From CAYPHJ01 sp964410485 (lineage in GTDB: Bacteria; Desulfobacterota; Binatia; UBA9968): a DNA stretch of 27,760 bases. A program made the position numbers and the translations under genes. The DNA is taken from contig CAYPHJ010000059.1 in assembly GCA_964410485.1 (NCBI GenBank), positions 1-27,760 of the forward strand, in the 5' to 3' direction. Below the pieces are notes generated by a model. The model was not told the origin of the DNA and made no database searches. It saw only the letters and a program-made list of their open reading frames with translations. Each line of letters begins with the position of its first letter. Within the stretch, counting starts at the first letter, position 1. Positions 1 through 6,557 of this stretch are shown here, one piece after another.

Positions 1-6
1 AAGATA

Positions 7-83
7 TGGTTGCGGGGCCGGGATTTGAACCCGGGACCTCAAGGTTATGAGCCTTGCGAGCTACCAGACTGCTCCACCCCGCG
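7..83 (-). tRNA. Initiator tRNA-fMet (anticodon CAT)
   Basis: Read on the minus strand this folds as a complete 77-nt cloverleaf with encoded CCA. The anticodon loop is CTCATAA (anticodon CAT), and the T arm is CCGGG/CCCGG around TTCAAAT. The acceptor stem starts with C1 facing A72, the unpaired position that marks bacterial initiator tRNA, and the D stem GAGC/GCTC has the A11:U24 pair. The tRNA should therefore deliver formyl-Met to the ribosomal P site. One oddity: the three base pairs next to the anticodon loop, usually all G:C in initiators, read A:U, G:C, G:C here. The gene sits at the window edge and its promoter is not identified. Confidence 0.96.
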
Positions 84-144
84 ACAAAGTCTAAGTCACC
101 TTATTTACCGCGCGACCGCCATCGAGTCAAGCTGAGGGATACCG

Positions 145-567
145 ATGTCACAAAATCGAAGCCCCCTGGTCACCGTGGACATCATCATCGAGGTTTCAGC
201 GGGCGGAATCGTCTTGATCGAACGGCAAAATCCACCGCATGGTTGGGCATTGCCAGGAGGTTTCGTGGACTACGGGGAGACCGTCGAGACGGCGGCGATC
301 CGAGAGGCCAAAGAAGAGACGTCGCTGGACGTCTCGCTTGTCGAACAGTTCTACACCTATTCCGATCCGGCGCGGGATCCTCGCCATCACACGGTTTCGA
401 CCGTGTTTATCGCAACCGCACAGGGGCTTCCACGCGGCGGAGACGACGCGAAGAATGCCCAAATCTTTACCGAACAGCAGCTACCCCGACAGGTGGTTTT
501 CGACCATCCGCGGATTTTGCGAGATTACTTCCACTACAAGAAAACCGGCCGGCGGCCAAGGCCCTGA
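145..567 (+). CDS. Nudix hydrolase
   Basis: This 140-residue protein is a single Nudix domain, a fold that hydrolyses nucleoside diphosphates linked to another moiety. The Nudix box spans residues 39-61: G39, five residues, E45, seven residues, then R53-E54 and E57-E58, the Mg2+-binding glutamates. S60 stands where the consensus has glycine. The ALPGGFVDYGE approach to the box resembles ADP-ribose pyrophosphatase-like and MutT-like families, but the substrate cannot be read from sequence. The ATG at 145 is preceded by GAGGG about six bases upstream and gives a length normal for a one-domain Nudix enzyme. It is cytoplasmic, with no signal peptide. The gene stands alone, facing away from the tRNA and converging on the aminotransferase gene across a repeat-filled gap. 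Confidence 0.93.
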   Translation: MSQNRSPLVTVDIIIEVSAGGIVLIERQNPPHGWALPGGFVDYGETVETAAIREAKEETSLDVSLVEQFYTYSDPARDPRHHTVSTVFIATAQGLPRGGDDAKNAQIFTEQQLPRQVVFDHPRILRDYFHYKKTGRRPRP

Positions 568-992
568 GCCTTCGGCATCTGGCCGGTAACCAGGCGTGGA
601 GGATTATTCCCCCGCCAAGGCGCCAAGCACGCCGAGTGATACCTGAAAAAGATGTCGGTGGGAATGACAACAGGTGTCATCCCCGAATGATTCGATAAGG
701 CGCGCAATAGACTCCATGAGAGATCTTAAGATCCTTCGCCCCTTGGTGAAAATAGCGAATGGAAGGAAATCCCCCGGTCCTGCGGCCCGCCCCCTTTTTG
801 TAAAGGGGGCTATTTGGGGGATTTATCGGCGTTTGATCCGCAGCAGCCGCGATAAGCTCTTTCCCATCCCCTGCGTCGTATCTTTCGCACATGGATTCTG
901 TGGGAGATATCCCCAACTTTGGTTGCGGCGTCCCCGCCCTGAAGAATCTTAGATTTGAAATTACCGTGGCGGCCGAGATTCGCCGCGCCATG
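568..992. other. 425-bp gene-free gap filled with repeats
   Basis: This is the convergent space between the Nudix and aminotransferase genes. I find no credible gene. From left to right it holds degenerate GCCAAG words (about 610-634), an imperfect hairpin with arms ATGACA/TGTCAT (660-684), a perfect hairpin with arms CCCCCTTT/AAAGGGGG (790-809), and a partial copy (about 901-932) of the GTTGCGGC element seen near 6180 and 27660. The open frames through here have no ribosome binding site and are built from repeat sequence. Confidence 0.75.
790..809. repeat. C5T3/A3G5 hairpin
   Basis: A perfect 8-bp inverted repeat, CCCCCTTT / AAAGGGGG, with a TTGT loop is followed by CTATTTGGGGGATTT. It lies in the convergent gap, so it could act as a bidirectional transcription stop, but neither side has a run of T. 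Hairpins of this kind occur as dispersed repeats in many environmental genomes. Confidence 0.6.
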
Positions 993-2189
993 TCAGCGAA
1001 GCTTGCGGATCGCTTCGTCAATTCTCTTGCAGCCTTTCTCAATCTCTTCGAGTGAGGTGGCATAGGAAAAGCGGATATGATCTCGGGAGCCGAAATCCTC
1101 GCCCGGCACGACGGCGACTCGAGCACTTTCAAGAAGATAATCAGCCACATCGCAGGGGGATTGCAGCTTTTTTCCATTCGCTGCCCGGCCAAAGAGCGCT
1201 GCGACATTTGGAAACACATAGAAGGCGCCTTGTGGTTTCAAGCAGCAGATGCCCTCTATCGCGTTGAGCCTGTCTACGATTGTGTCGCGTCTTTTTTGGA
1301 ACTCGCGCACCATAAGGCTGACCTCGTCCTGTTTGCCGCGGATCGCTTCAAGCGCCGCGGCTTGGGCAATGGAGGTCGGGTTAGAGGTGCTCTGGCTTTG
1401 GATTGTCGCGGCGGCAGTGATGATATCGGTCGGGCCGATGGCATAACCGATACGCCAGCCGGTCATCGCGTAGGTCTTGGACACGCCGTTGACGATGACC
1501 GTGCGGTCACGCAGTGCAGGGTTCAAGGCCACGAGATTGCCTGGTTGAAAATTGTCATAGACGATCTTGTCATAGATCTCGTCAGAAATGATCCAACAGT
1601 CGTGCCCTTCGAGAACGCGCGCTAATCCCCGGAGTTCGTCGGGACTGTAAGTGGCGCCGGTGGGATTGCACGGGCTGTTCAATACAAATGCCCGAGTCCG
1701 CGCGCTCAGCTGAGCCCCCAGTTGCTCAGGTCGGATGCGAAAACCGTCGGCTTCAGCGGCAGGCAATATCTTTGGAGCTCCTCCGGCAAGCAGCGCCATA
1801 TCGGAATAGCTTACCCAATAGGGAGCCGGGATGAGTATCTCATCGCCCGGGTCGATAACCGCCTGGAATACGTTATAGATGGCGTGTTTTGCGCCACAGC
1901 TGACCAACACATTATCTTTATGGTAGGTGAGACCATAATCACGCGCGTATTTCGTCGCAATTGCCGCGCGCAGCTCCTCGATACCTCTAACTTCCGTGTA
2001 CTTGGTCATCCCCCTGCTCAAAGCTGAAATCGCGGCAGCCTTGATGTGCTCGGGAGTGTCGAAGTCAGGCTCTCCTGCCGAGAAGTTGACCACGTCGATT
2101 CCTGCAGAACGGAGTTTCCCTGCTTTGGCCGCAATCGCCAATGTAACGGATGGCTTGATCAATCCGGTTCTTTTGGCGAGATCTCGCAT
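993..2189 (-). CDS. aspC: Aspartate aminotransferase-type PLP enzyme (class I)
   Basis: This 398-residue protein is a class I fold-type I aminotransferase of the bacterial/Thermus-type aspartate aminotransferase subgroup. It should transfer the amino group between aspartate or a related amino acid and 2-oxoglutarate, using pyridoxal phosphate. Visible signatures are SAGEPDFDTP near residues 37-46, NSPCNPTG (171-178, N175 contacts PLP), SDEIY (202-206, D203 binds the pyridine nitrogen), and the Schiff-base lysine K238 in VSKTYAMTGWRIGY, with R246 in the usual downstream position. Length and both termini are normal. It starts 3 bp after the coaD stop, so it is the last gene of an rsmD-coaD-aminotransferase operon. 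The Shine-Dalgarno sequence is weak, which suggests translational coupling. Exact substrate preference (aspartate, aromatic or prephenate) is not certain. Confidence 0.92.
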   Translation of the reverse strand: MRDLAKRTGLIKPSVTLAIAAKAGKLRSAGIDVVNFSAGEPDFDTPEHIKAAAISALSRGMTKYTEVRGIEELRAAIATKYARDYGLTYHKDNVLVSCGAKHAIYNVFQAVIDPGDEILIPAPYWVSYSDMALLAGGAPKILPAAEADGFRIRPEQLGAQLSARTRAFVLNSPCNPTGATYSPDELRGLARVLEGHDCWIISDEIYDKIVYDNFQPGNLVALNPALRDRTVIVNGVSKTYAMTGWRIGYAIGPTDIITAAATIQSQSTSNPTSIAQAAALEAIRGKQDEVSLMVREFQKRRDTIVDRLNAIEGICCLKPQGAFYVFPNVAALFGRAANGKKLQSPCDVADYLLESARVAVVPGEDFGSRDHIRFSYATSLEEIEKGCKRIDEAIRKLR

Positions 2190-2192
2190 CGA

Positions 2193-2693
2193 TTATATCC
2201 GGTAATTGAGCTTGCGGTTGAGTTTATCCAGAACAGGGACGGGGACGAGACCTGAGACGTCTCCGCCCAAACCCACGACTTCCTTTACCAGCCGAGAACT
2301 GATGTAAAATTCGGACTCGCCGGTCATCATGAAAAACGTTTCCAGACTGGGTTTGAGACGGCGATTCATCATGGCCATCTGAAACTCATACTCGAAATCC
2401 GATACGGCGCGAAGTCCCCGGATGATGACGGTCGCGCCTTTTCGCTCCGCATAATCGACGAGCAGACCTTCGAAGGAATCTGCTTGCAATCGTCCTTTGG
2501 CCGCGCTGAACACCTCCCGGATCATCTCGAGACGTTCTTCCACTGTAAACAGGGAACTGTCTTTGCCAGGATTGGTCGCGATGGCGACAATGACCTGATC
2601 GAATACGCGAAGAGTTCGCTTGACGAGGTCCACGTGTCCGTTCGTAATGGGGTCGAAGGAGCCGGGATAGATTGCTACTTTATTGGTAGCCAT
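2193..2693 (-). CDS. coaD: Phosphopantetheine adenylyltransferase
   Basis: This 166-residue protein is the penultimate enzyme of coenzyme A synthesis, joining ATP and 4'-phosphopantetheine to make dephospho-CoA in the cytoplasm. The N-terminus carries the nucleotidyltransferase signature YPGSFDPITNGH (residues 9-20), the TxGH form of the HxGH motif. IIRGLRAVSDFEYE in the middle and ISSRLVKEV near the C-terminus are hallmark CoaD segments that separate it from other cytidylyltransferase-fold enzymes. Length is typical. The ATG at 2693 is preceded by GAAGGA with about nine bases of spacing. It lies 26 bp after rsmD, a pairing common in bacteria, and 3 bp before the aminotransferase gene. Confidence 0.98.
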   Translation of the reverse strand: MATNKVAIYPGSFDPITNGHVDLVKRTLRVFDQVIVAIATNPGKDSSLFTVEERLEMIREVFSAAKGRLQADSFEGLLVDYAERKGATVIIRGLRAVSDFEYEFQMAMMNRRLKPSLETFFMMTGESEFYISSRLVKEVVGLGGDVSGLVPVPVLDKLNRKLNYRI

Positions 2694-2719
2694 GGGCGAG
2701 ATCCTTCATTAAAGCACTT

Positions 2720-3274
2720 TTAGATTCCTTTGCGGAAGAAAGAAAGAACGGTGCTTCCGTAGCGTCGCTGATCATCCAAAGTAAGCTTGCCATAATGTCT
2801 CTTGACCGGTTCGCGCCGACTATGTTCGGCCACCAGTATTCCGGACTGCCGTAAACACCCTCCTGCAGCAATGGCCTGCAGGGTAGTTTCAACGAGTTGT
2901 TGTTCATAAGGTGGATCAAGAAAGACCAAATCAAACTCCTCTCCTCGACGGGCGAGCGAGCGTAATCCCCGGGAAACCGGCGTGATCCACACCTTTGCCC
3001 GATCGGTAAGGCCGAGTCGGCGCAGGTTCTCGCGAATGACCTCACCCGATTGCGTCGATGCCTCGATCAAAACCGCGTCTCGAGCGCCGCGACTGAGCGC
3101 CTCGATCGTCAAATTCCCCGTTCCCGCAAATAGGTCCAAGACTCTGAGATCCGTCAAGTCATGCGGTAGAATATTGAATAGCGACTCCTTGACCCGCCCT
3201 GCGGTCGGACGAACCGACCGACTTTTTGGAACCTTGAGCCGGCGCCCTCGAACATTTCCGCCGATCACGCGCAT
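2720..3274 (-). CDS. rsmD: 16S rRNA (guanine(966)-N2)-methyltransferase
   Basis: This 184-residue protein is a Rossmann-fold methyltransferase that modifies G966 of 16S rRNA in the assembling 30S subunit, using S-adenosylmethionine. It begins MRVIGGNVRGRRLKVP, the typical RsmD opening. It has the SAM-binding DLFAGTG motif at residues 47-53 and the catalytic DPPY motif at 120-123, used by N2-guanine and N6-adenine methyltransferases. VRPTAGRVKESLFNIL (21-36) is another RsmD signature. Length is normal. It is the first gene of the rsmD-coaD-aminotransferase operon, with a promoter candidate about 50 bp upstream. Confidence 0.97.
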   Translation of the reverse strand: MRVIGGNVRGRRLKVPKSRSVRPTAGRVKESLFNILPHDLTDLRVLDLFAGTGNLTIEALSRGARDAVLIEASTQSGEVIRENLRRLGLTDRAKVWITPVSRGLRSLARRGEEFDLVFLDPPYEQQLVETTLQAIAAGGCLRQSGILVAEHSRREPVKRHYGKLTLDDQRRYGSTVLSFFRKGI

Positions 3275-3324
3275 GCTGCACAGTCGATTGTCGTCACATT
3301 CCCGTTTTGCACTTTAGCGCGCAG

Positions 3325-3352
3325 AGTATAACGTCTACAGTTTAATGTACAA
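3325..3352 (-). promoter_or_regulatory. Candidate sigma-70 promoter for rsmD-coaD-aspC
   Basis: On the minus strand TTGTAC (3352-3347) is separated by 16 bp from TATACT (3330-3325). The -10 box lies about 50 bp before the rsmD start, inside the 104-bp gap after the MDR gene. The boxes match the consensus at four and five of six positions. Confidence 0.45.
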
Positions 3353-3378
3353 GGTGAAAACGGGCGAGCGTTGAACAT

Positions 3379-4416
3379 TTAGTCCTTAATCTGCAAAACG
3401 ATCTTTCCAAACGGCTGCTCCTCTGTCAGGCTCCGCTGAGCTTCTGCGGCTTGCCATAGCGGCAGAAGCCGTTCAATGACGGGTCTGATTCCTGCGGAAT
3501 TGATGAACTTGAGCAGTTGACGAAAGTCGCCTCGGCTGCCGAGTGTAGAGCCGAATATCTTCAGGTGATTCCAAAAAACACGCCTGACATCCGTTACGAC
3601 CTTGGCGCCGGGAGGCCCGGCGCAAGTTACAAGCCGCCCGCCTTTGGCCAACGCAGCAAGACTCTTAACCCAGCCATTGCCCGCGGCACCGTCAAGGACG
3701 ACATCAACACCGCGCTTGCCCGTAATTTGCCTGACCTCTTTGGCGAAATCCACTCCTGTGCTGTCGATGACGTGCTCCGCTCCCATCTCTTTAGCCCGGG
3801 CTACGTCCACTTGTCGTATCGACGCGACTATCATGCGCGCGCCCAGATGCCCGGCAATTTGAAGCGCTGCCGCGGTCACCCCGCCGCCAATTCCCACTAT
3901 CAGGATGTGCTCACCGGGTTTGAGCTGCGCGTTCGTCACCAACATTCTCCACAGAGTCAGATAGATCACAGGAATTGCGGCGGCCTCTTCGAACGAGAGC
4001 CCGCAGGGAATGGGGAAACAGTTGTGTGCCGGGACGCTCACATATTCGGCATAGGTCCCAGGCTCCCGCTCACCGAGCAGCCGCCAGTCTACGCACATAA
4101 AATCACGATCTGTGTCACAGAACTCACATTCGCCGCAGCCGCTACCGGGGTAAACGCATACGGTGTCTCCCAGCCGAACCCGGTTGACTTGATCGCCGAC
4201 TTTGACGACAACTCCAGCGCCGTCACTGCCGAGAATATGAGGAAAGGACAGCGGCACGCGGCCCAACCCAGCGCGAATCCAGGTGTCGGAATAATTCACT
4301 GCCGCAGCTCTGAGCTGGACGATGACATCATCGCCGGAGATCAGTTCAGGGCACGGCGCGTCTTCGTACCTCAACTTTCCGACGCCGCCGAGCGCATGAA
4401 TTCTGATCGCCTTCAA
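3379..4416 (-). CDS. Zinc-type MDR oxidoreductase (alcohol dehydrogenase-like)
   Basis: This 345-residue protein is a medium-chain dehydrogenase/reductase with an N-terminal GroES-like domain and a C-terminal Rossmann domain (glycine motif near residues 175-180) for NAD(P)H. The structural-zinc lobe is intact, with C94, C97, C100 and C108 in GSGCGECEFCDTDRDFMC. The catalytic-zinc site looks lost. The usual cysteine of the CxxD segment is N41 in VNYSDTW, and the usual GHE is G63-S64-D65. It probably acts as a quinone- or enoyl-reductase-like enzyme rather than a classical zinc alcohol dehydrogenase; this is inference. Translation probably starts at TTG 4416, giving the usual MKAIRIHALGG opening, behind GGAAG. 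The gene is monocistronic and has a perfect dyad about 60 bp upstream. Confidence 0.88.
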   Translation of the reverse strand: MKAIRIHALGGVGKLRYEDAPCPELISGDDVIVQLRAAAVNYSDTWIRAGLGRVPLSFPHILGSDGAGVVVKVGDQVNRVRLGDTVCVYPGSGCGECEFCDTDRDFMCVDWRLLGEREPGTYAEYVSVPAHNCFPIPCGLSFEEAAAIPVIYLTLWRMLVTNAQLKPGEHILIVGIGGGVTAAALQIAGHLGARMIVASIRQVDVARAKEMGAEHVIDSTGVDFAKEVRQITGKRGVDVVLDGAAGNGWVKSLAALAKGGRLVTCAGPPGAKVVTDVRRVFWNHLKIFGSTLGSRGDFRQLLKFINSAGIRPVIERLLPLWQAAEAQRSLTEEQPFGKIVLQIKD

Positions 4417-4477
4417 GGGAAACTTCCCACTGTGACAAGTCTAATCTCGTTAGCAAGATACAGGCGGCGAGTCAAAG

Positions 4478-4503
4478 GTAACCGTCACAAGTGTGACGGT
4501 TAC
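4478..4503. promoter_or_regulatory. Perfect 26-bp dyad upstream of the MDR gene, likely operator
   Basis: The arms GTAACCGTCACA (4478-4489) and TGTGACGGTTAC (4492-4503) are exact inverses around a 2-bp centre. A 9-bp direct repeat, GTCAAAGGT, brackets the dyad at 4471-4479 and 4511-4519. On the minus strand each copy carries a TTGAC box that could serve as a -35 element. The dyad lies between the erpA stop and the MDR start. There is no T-run on either side, so an operator fits better than a terminator. Confidence 0.5.
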
Positions 4504-4575
4504 GTTCAATGTCAAAGGTTTGGCAAGAGAGGAGCGAATTTTGACGCGGAATTTCAAATAATGCGGCTTGGATAC

Positions 4576-4941
4576 CTAAGCGCTGAAAGAAGTGCCGCAG
4601 CCGCAAGTCGCGGTTGCGTTGGGATTGGTGAATTTAAAACCACCGCCGTGAAGAGTATCAACGTAATCTATCACCGTTCCCTGCAGATACGGTAGGCTGG
4701 GAGAGTCGATGTACACCTCAACGCCGTCAATGTCGAGGATAATATCCTCTGATTTAGGCCCCGGCTCGAAACCAAGCTTGTAGGAAAAGCCGGAGCAGCC
4801 TCCGTCCGTAACCCAGACCCGCAGTCCTTGGCTATCGGATGAGTTTTTCTGCAGCAGTACTTTCACCTGCTGGATGGCCTTTGCGGTCAGGCGCAAACTG
4901 ACTTCCGGGGGAGCGTCGGCACTCTGGGTATTTTCAGCCAT
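4576..4941 (-). CDS. erpA: A-type iron-sulfur carrier protein (ErpA/IscA family)
   Basis: This 121-residue protein (from ATG 4941) is an A-type carrier that delivers Fe-S clusters to apoproteins in the cytoplasm. The three cluster-ligating cysteines are present: C49 in TDGGCSGFSY, and C113 and C115 in the terminal CGCGTSFS. The segment FTNPNATATCGCG is close to ErpA. An in-frame TTG at 5004 would add 21 residues (MCIFQGKVALDSVW...) that do not resemble the family. Its SD-like AGAGG abuts the codon, so I prefer ATG 4941, with GAGGA about 13 bases upstream. It is followed by the dyad and the MDR gene and preceded by a 9-bp repeat array, so it is probably transcribed alone or from ftsY readthrough. 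No isc or suf genes are visible here. Confidence 0.93.
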   Translation of the reverse strand: MAENTQSADAPPEVSLRLTAKAIQQVKVLLQKNSSDSQGLRVWVTDGGCSGFSYKLGFEPGPKSEDIILDIDGVEVYIDSPSLPYLQGTVIDYVDTLHGGGFKFTNPNATATCGCGTSFSA

Positions 4942-5060
4942 AGAATTAGGATAGTCCTCGACCCAAACCGAGTCAAGCGCGACTTTACCCTGGAAAATGC
5001 ACAACCTCTAAACGCGCTGATCCCGTTCGGACGTTTGTGAACGAGTGGGCTCTATACGAC

Positions 5061-5096
5061 TGGAACGATTGGAACAACTGGAATGACTGGAACTGC
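5061..5096 (+). repeat. 9-bp tandem array TGGAACNNN, four units
   Basis: Four consecutive 9-bp units read TGGAACGAT, TGGAACAAC, TGGAATGAC and TGGAACTGC on the plus strand. They fill the 106-bp gap between the ftsY stop and the erpA gene. The same unit and period recur near 12933, 23647, 23731 and 27428. Confidence 0.85.
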
Positions 5097-5110
5097 CGGC
5101 CCCGTTACCC

Positions 5111-6037
5111 CTACCTCGCGAATAGCGCCTCCACGAAGTTAGCCGGATCGAACGGCTGAAGATCCTCGATTTCCTCGCCAACTCCGATGTATTTAACCGG
5201 CACGCCAAGTTCTTCTTGAATGCCGATGATCACGCCCCCTTTAGCGGTCCCGTCAAGTTTTGTCAGAACAATCCCGCTGATGTCCGTTGCTTCTTTGAAA
5301 ACACGCGCTTGCTGTAGACCGTTTTGTCCGGTGATCGCGTCCAAAACGAGAAGTGTTTCATGAGGAGCACCCGGCTGTTCCCGGGAGATTACTCGGCGAA
5401 CTTTTTTGATTTCCTCTAAAAGGTGTGACTTGGTGTGGAGCCGTCCCGCGGTGTCGATGAGGACCGCGTCAACATTGCGGCTCTTGGCGGCCTGCATGCC
5501 GTCATAGACCACTGCGGAAGGATCGGAGCCGGCGCGATGTTTGATCATCTCGGCGCCTGCTCGGTCAGCCCAGGCTTGCAGTTGCTCAATGGCCGCTGCC
5601 CGAAAGGTGTCGGCCGCGACAACCAGCACCTTCATTCCGGAGGAACGACATTGCGCAGCGAGTTTGCCGATGGTCGTTGTCTTGCCAACCCCGTTCACAC
5701 CCAAAAATAGGATGATCCAGGGACGTACGGAAAACGGCGGTACTGCCGGCTGAGCGGTCGATGCGTTCAACATTTCAACCATCCCCTCCTGCAGCCGTGT
5801 TGCCATGTCTTTATTCATGTCTCCGAATGTACTGGGTGATTGCCGCCGCAGTAGATCCATGAGCTTTTCGGTAGGTTTTAGCCCGACGTCTGCCGTAATC
5901 AGGCTATCTTCCATGGCCTGCAGCGATTGCTCGTCCCACTCCCGCCCCTGGACTATCTCAGTAAGCTTCTGCGCCCAACCTTCGCGGCTTTTGGTCAAGC
6001 CTTGTTTCAGGCGTTGGAAAAAAGAACTGCCTTCCAT
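5111..6037 (-). CDS. ftsY: Signal recognition particle receptor FtsY
   Basis: This 308-residue protein is the membrane-associated SRP GTPase that receives ribosome-SRP complexes and passes nascent membrane proteins to SecYEG. It has a short N-terminal helical N domain (about residues 1-90) and lacks the long acidic A domain of E. coli FtsY. The G domain shows the P-loop GVNGVGKTTTIGKLA (113-127), the SRP-GTPase motif DTFRAAAIEQLQAW, the DTAGRLHT switch and the TKLDGTAKGG specificity motif. The ATG at 6037 has AAGGA about eight bases upstream. It follows smc on the same strand, a common neighbour pair, but the two are separated here by 516 bp of repeat-rich DNA. Confidence 0.98.
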   Translation of the reverse strand: MEGSSFFQRLKQGLTKSREGWAQKLTEIVQGREWDEQSLQAMEDSLITADVGLKPTEKLMDLLRRQSPSTFGDMNKDMATRLQEGMVEMLNASTAQPAVPPFSVRPWIILFLGVNGVGKTTTIGKLAAQCRSSGMKVLVVAADTFRAAAIEQLQAWADRAGAEMIKHRAGSDPSAVVYDGMQAAKSRNVDAVLIDTAGRLHTKSHLLEEIKKVRRVISREQPGAPHETLLVLDAITGQNGLQQARVFKEATDISGIVLTKLDGTAKGGVIIGIQEELGVPVKYIGVGEEIEDLQPFDPANFVEALFAR

Positions 6038-6553
6038 TGAGGTTTCCTTCGAGTTTTTTGGGGATGCTCCGCGCGGGTCTAGCGCAACTGTCTCTGCGAA
6101 CCGACTAACCTAGTGTAGTGTCACTTTGGGTTGTTTATCAACACCATGCGGGCATACAGCCGGGGTCAATCTCACAAGCGTAGCCGCAACCAAAAATTCA
6201 GATTTCTCCCGCAAAGCCGCAAAGGCGCAAAGGGTAAATAGTTATGCGCCGAAGCGCATGCCGCCTAATGCCCACCAAACCTTATTGGCACGATTGGTCT
6301 CTCGTGTCCGTAAGGAATGGACTAATAGCTAGAGGAAACTTGCTCGCGTAACGACAATGCTTAGACCTGTTAGTGGAGTGGTGGAGTTATGGATTTAAAA
6401 AACCTATAGTACTCCGTTCGAGCTGGCAGGCTGCTCAAAAAGATCTCAGAGGCAAGGCGCGCGACAAATCGACGAGCGAAGGCGTACTTAGCCAGTACGT
6501 TGGAGCGAGGCGTTTGAGCGCGACGAAGCATATGGGTCTTTTTCAGCAGCCTG
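6038..6553. other. 516-bp repeat-filled gap between smc and ftsY
   Basis: I see no gene here. It contains, from the ftsY side, a GTTTTTTGG stretch (about 6050-6095) that resembles part of the 27660 element, a full copy of the GTTGCGGC/8-bp-array element in reverse (6178-6234), about 190 bp of unassigned sequence, and the 135-bp MITE-like palindrome (6423-6557). Open frames across it have no ribosome binding site. No strong promoter for ftsY was recognised. Confidence 0.7.
6178..6234 (-). repeat. Dispersed element: 8-bp GCAAAGNN array plus GTTGCGGC module
   Basis: The plus strand shows GCAAAGCC, GCAAAGGC and GCAAAGGG as three exact 8-bp steps (6211-6234). They are preceded by TTCTCCC and, further left, AGCCGCAACCAAAAA. 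Read in reverse this is the same order as the copy at 27627-27694: the array, then GGGAGA, a short spacer, then TTTTTGGTTGCGGCT. A partial copy without the array is at 901-932. Confidence 0.8.
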
Positions 6554-6557
6554 CTAG
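6423..6557. mobile_element. 135-bp palindromic MITE-like element
   Basis: The terminal arms 6423-6445 and 6535-6557 match at about 20 of 23 positions when one is inverted; the core is GCAGGCTGCT, C or G, AAAAAGA. The interior is also partly self-complementary and centres on GTACT/AGTAC (around 6488-6502). It has no coding capacity. The outermost bases of the right arm supply the TAG stop codon of smc. A non-autonomous mobile element or a large stem-loop repeat is the best description; no target-site duplication is evident. Confidence 0.7.

Noticed and set aside
4478..4503. Rho-independent terminator for erpA
   Set aside because: Perfect stem but no T-run on either strand, and only a 2-4 nt loop. 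An operator fits better.
3517..4695. 392-codon open frame on the plus strand
   Set aside because: It is antisense to the MDR gene and part of erpA, which have clear family motifs. No family resemblance or ribosome binding site.
4942..5004. 21-residue extension of the ErpA-like protein from a TTG
   Set aside because: The SD-like sequence touches the codon with no spacing, and the residues do not match the family.
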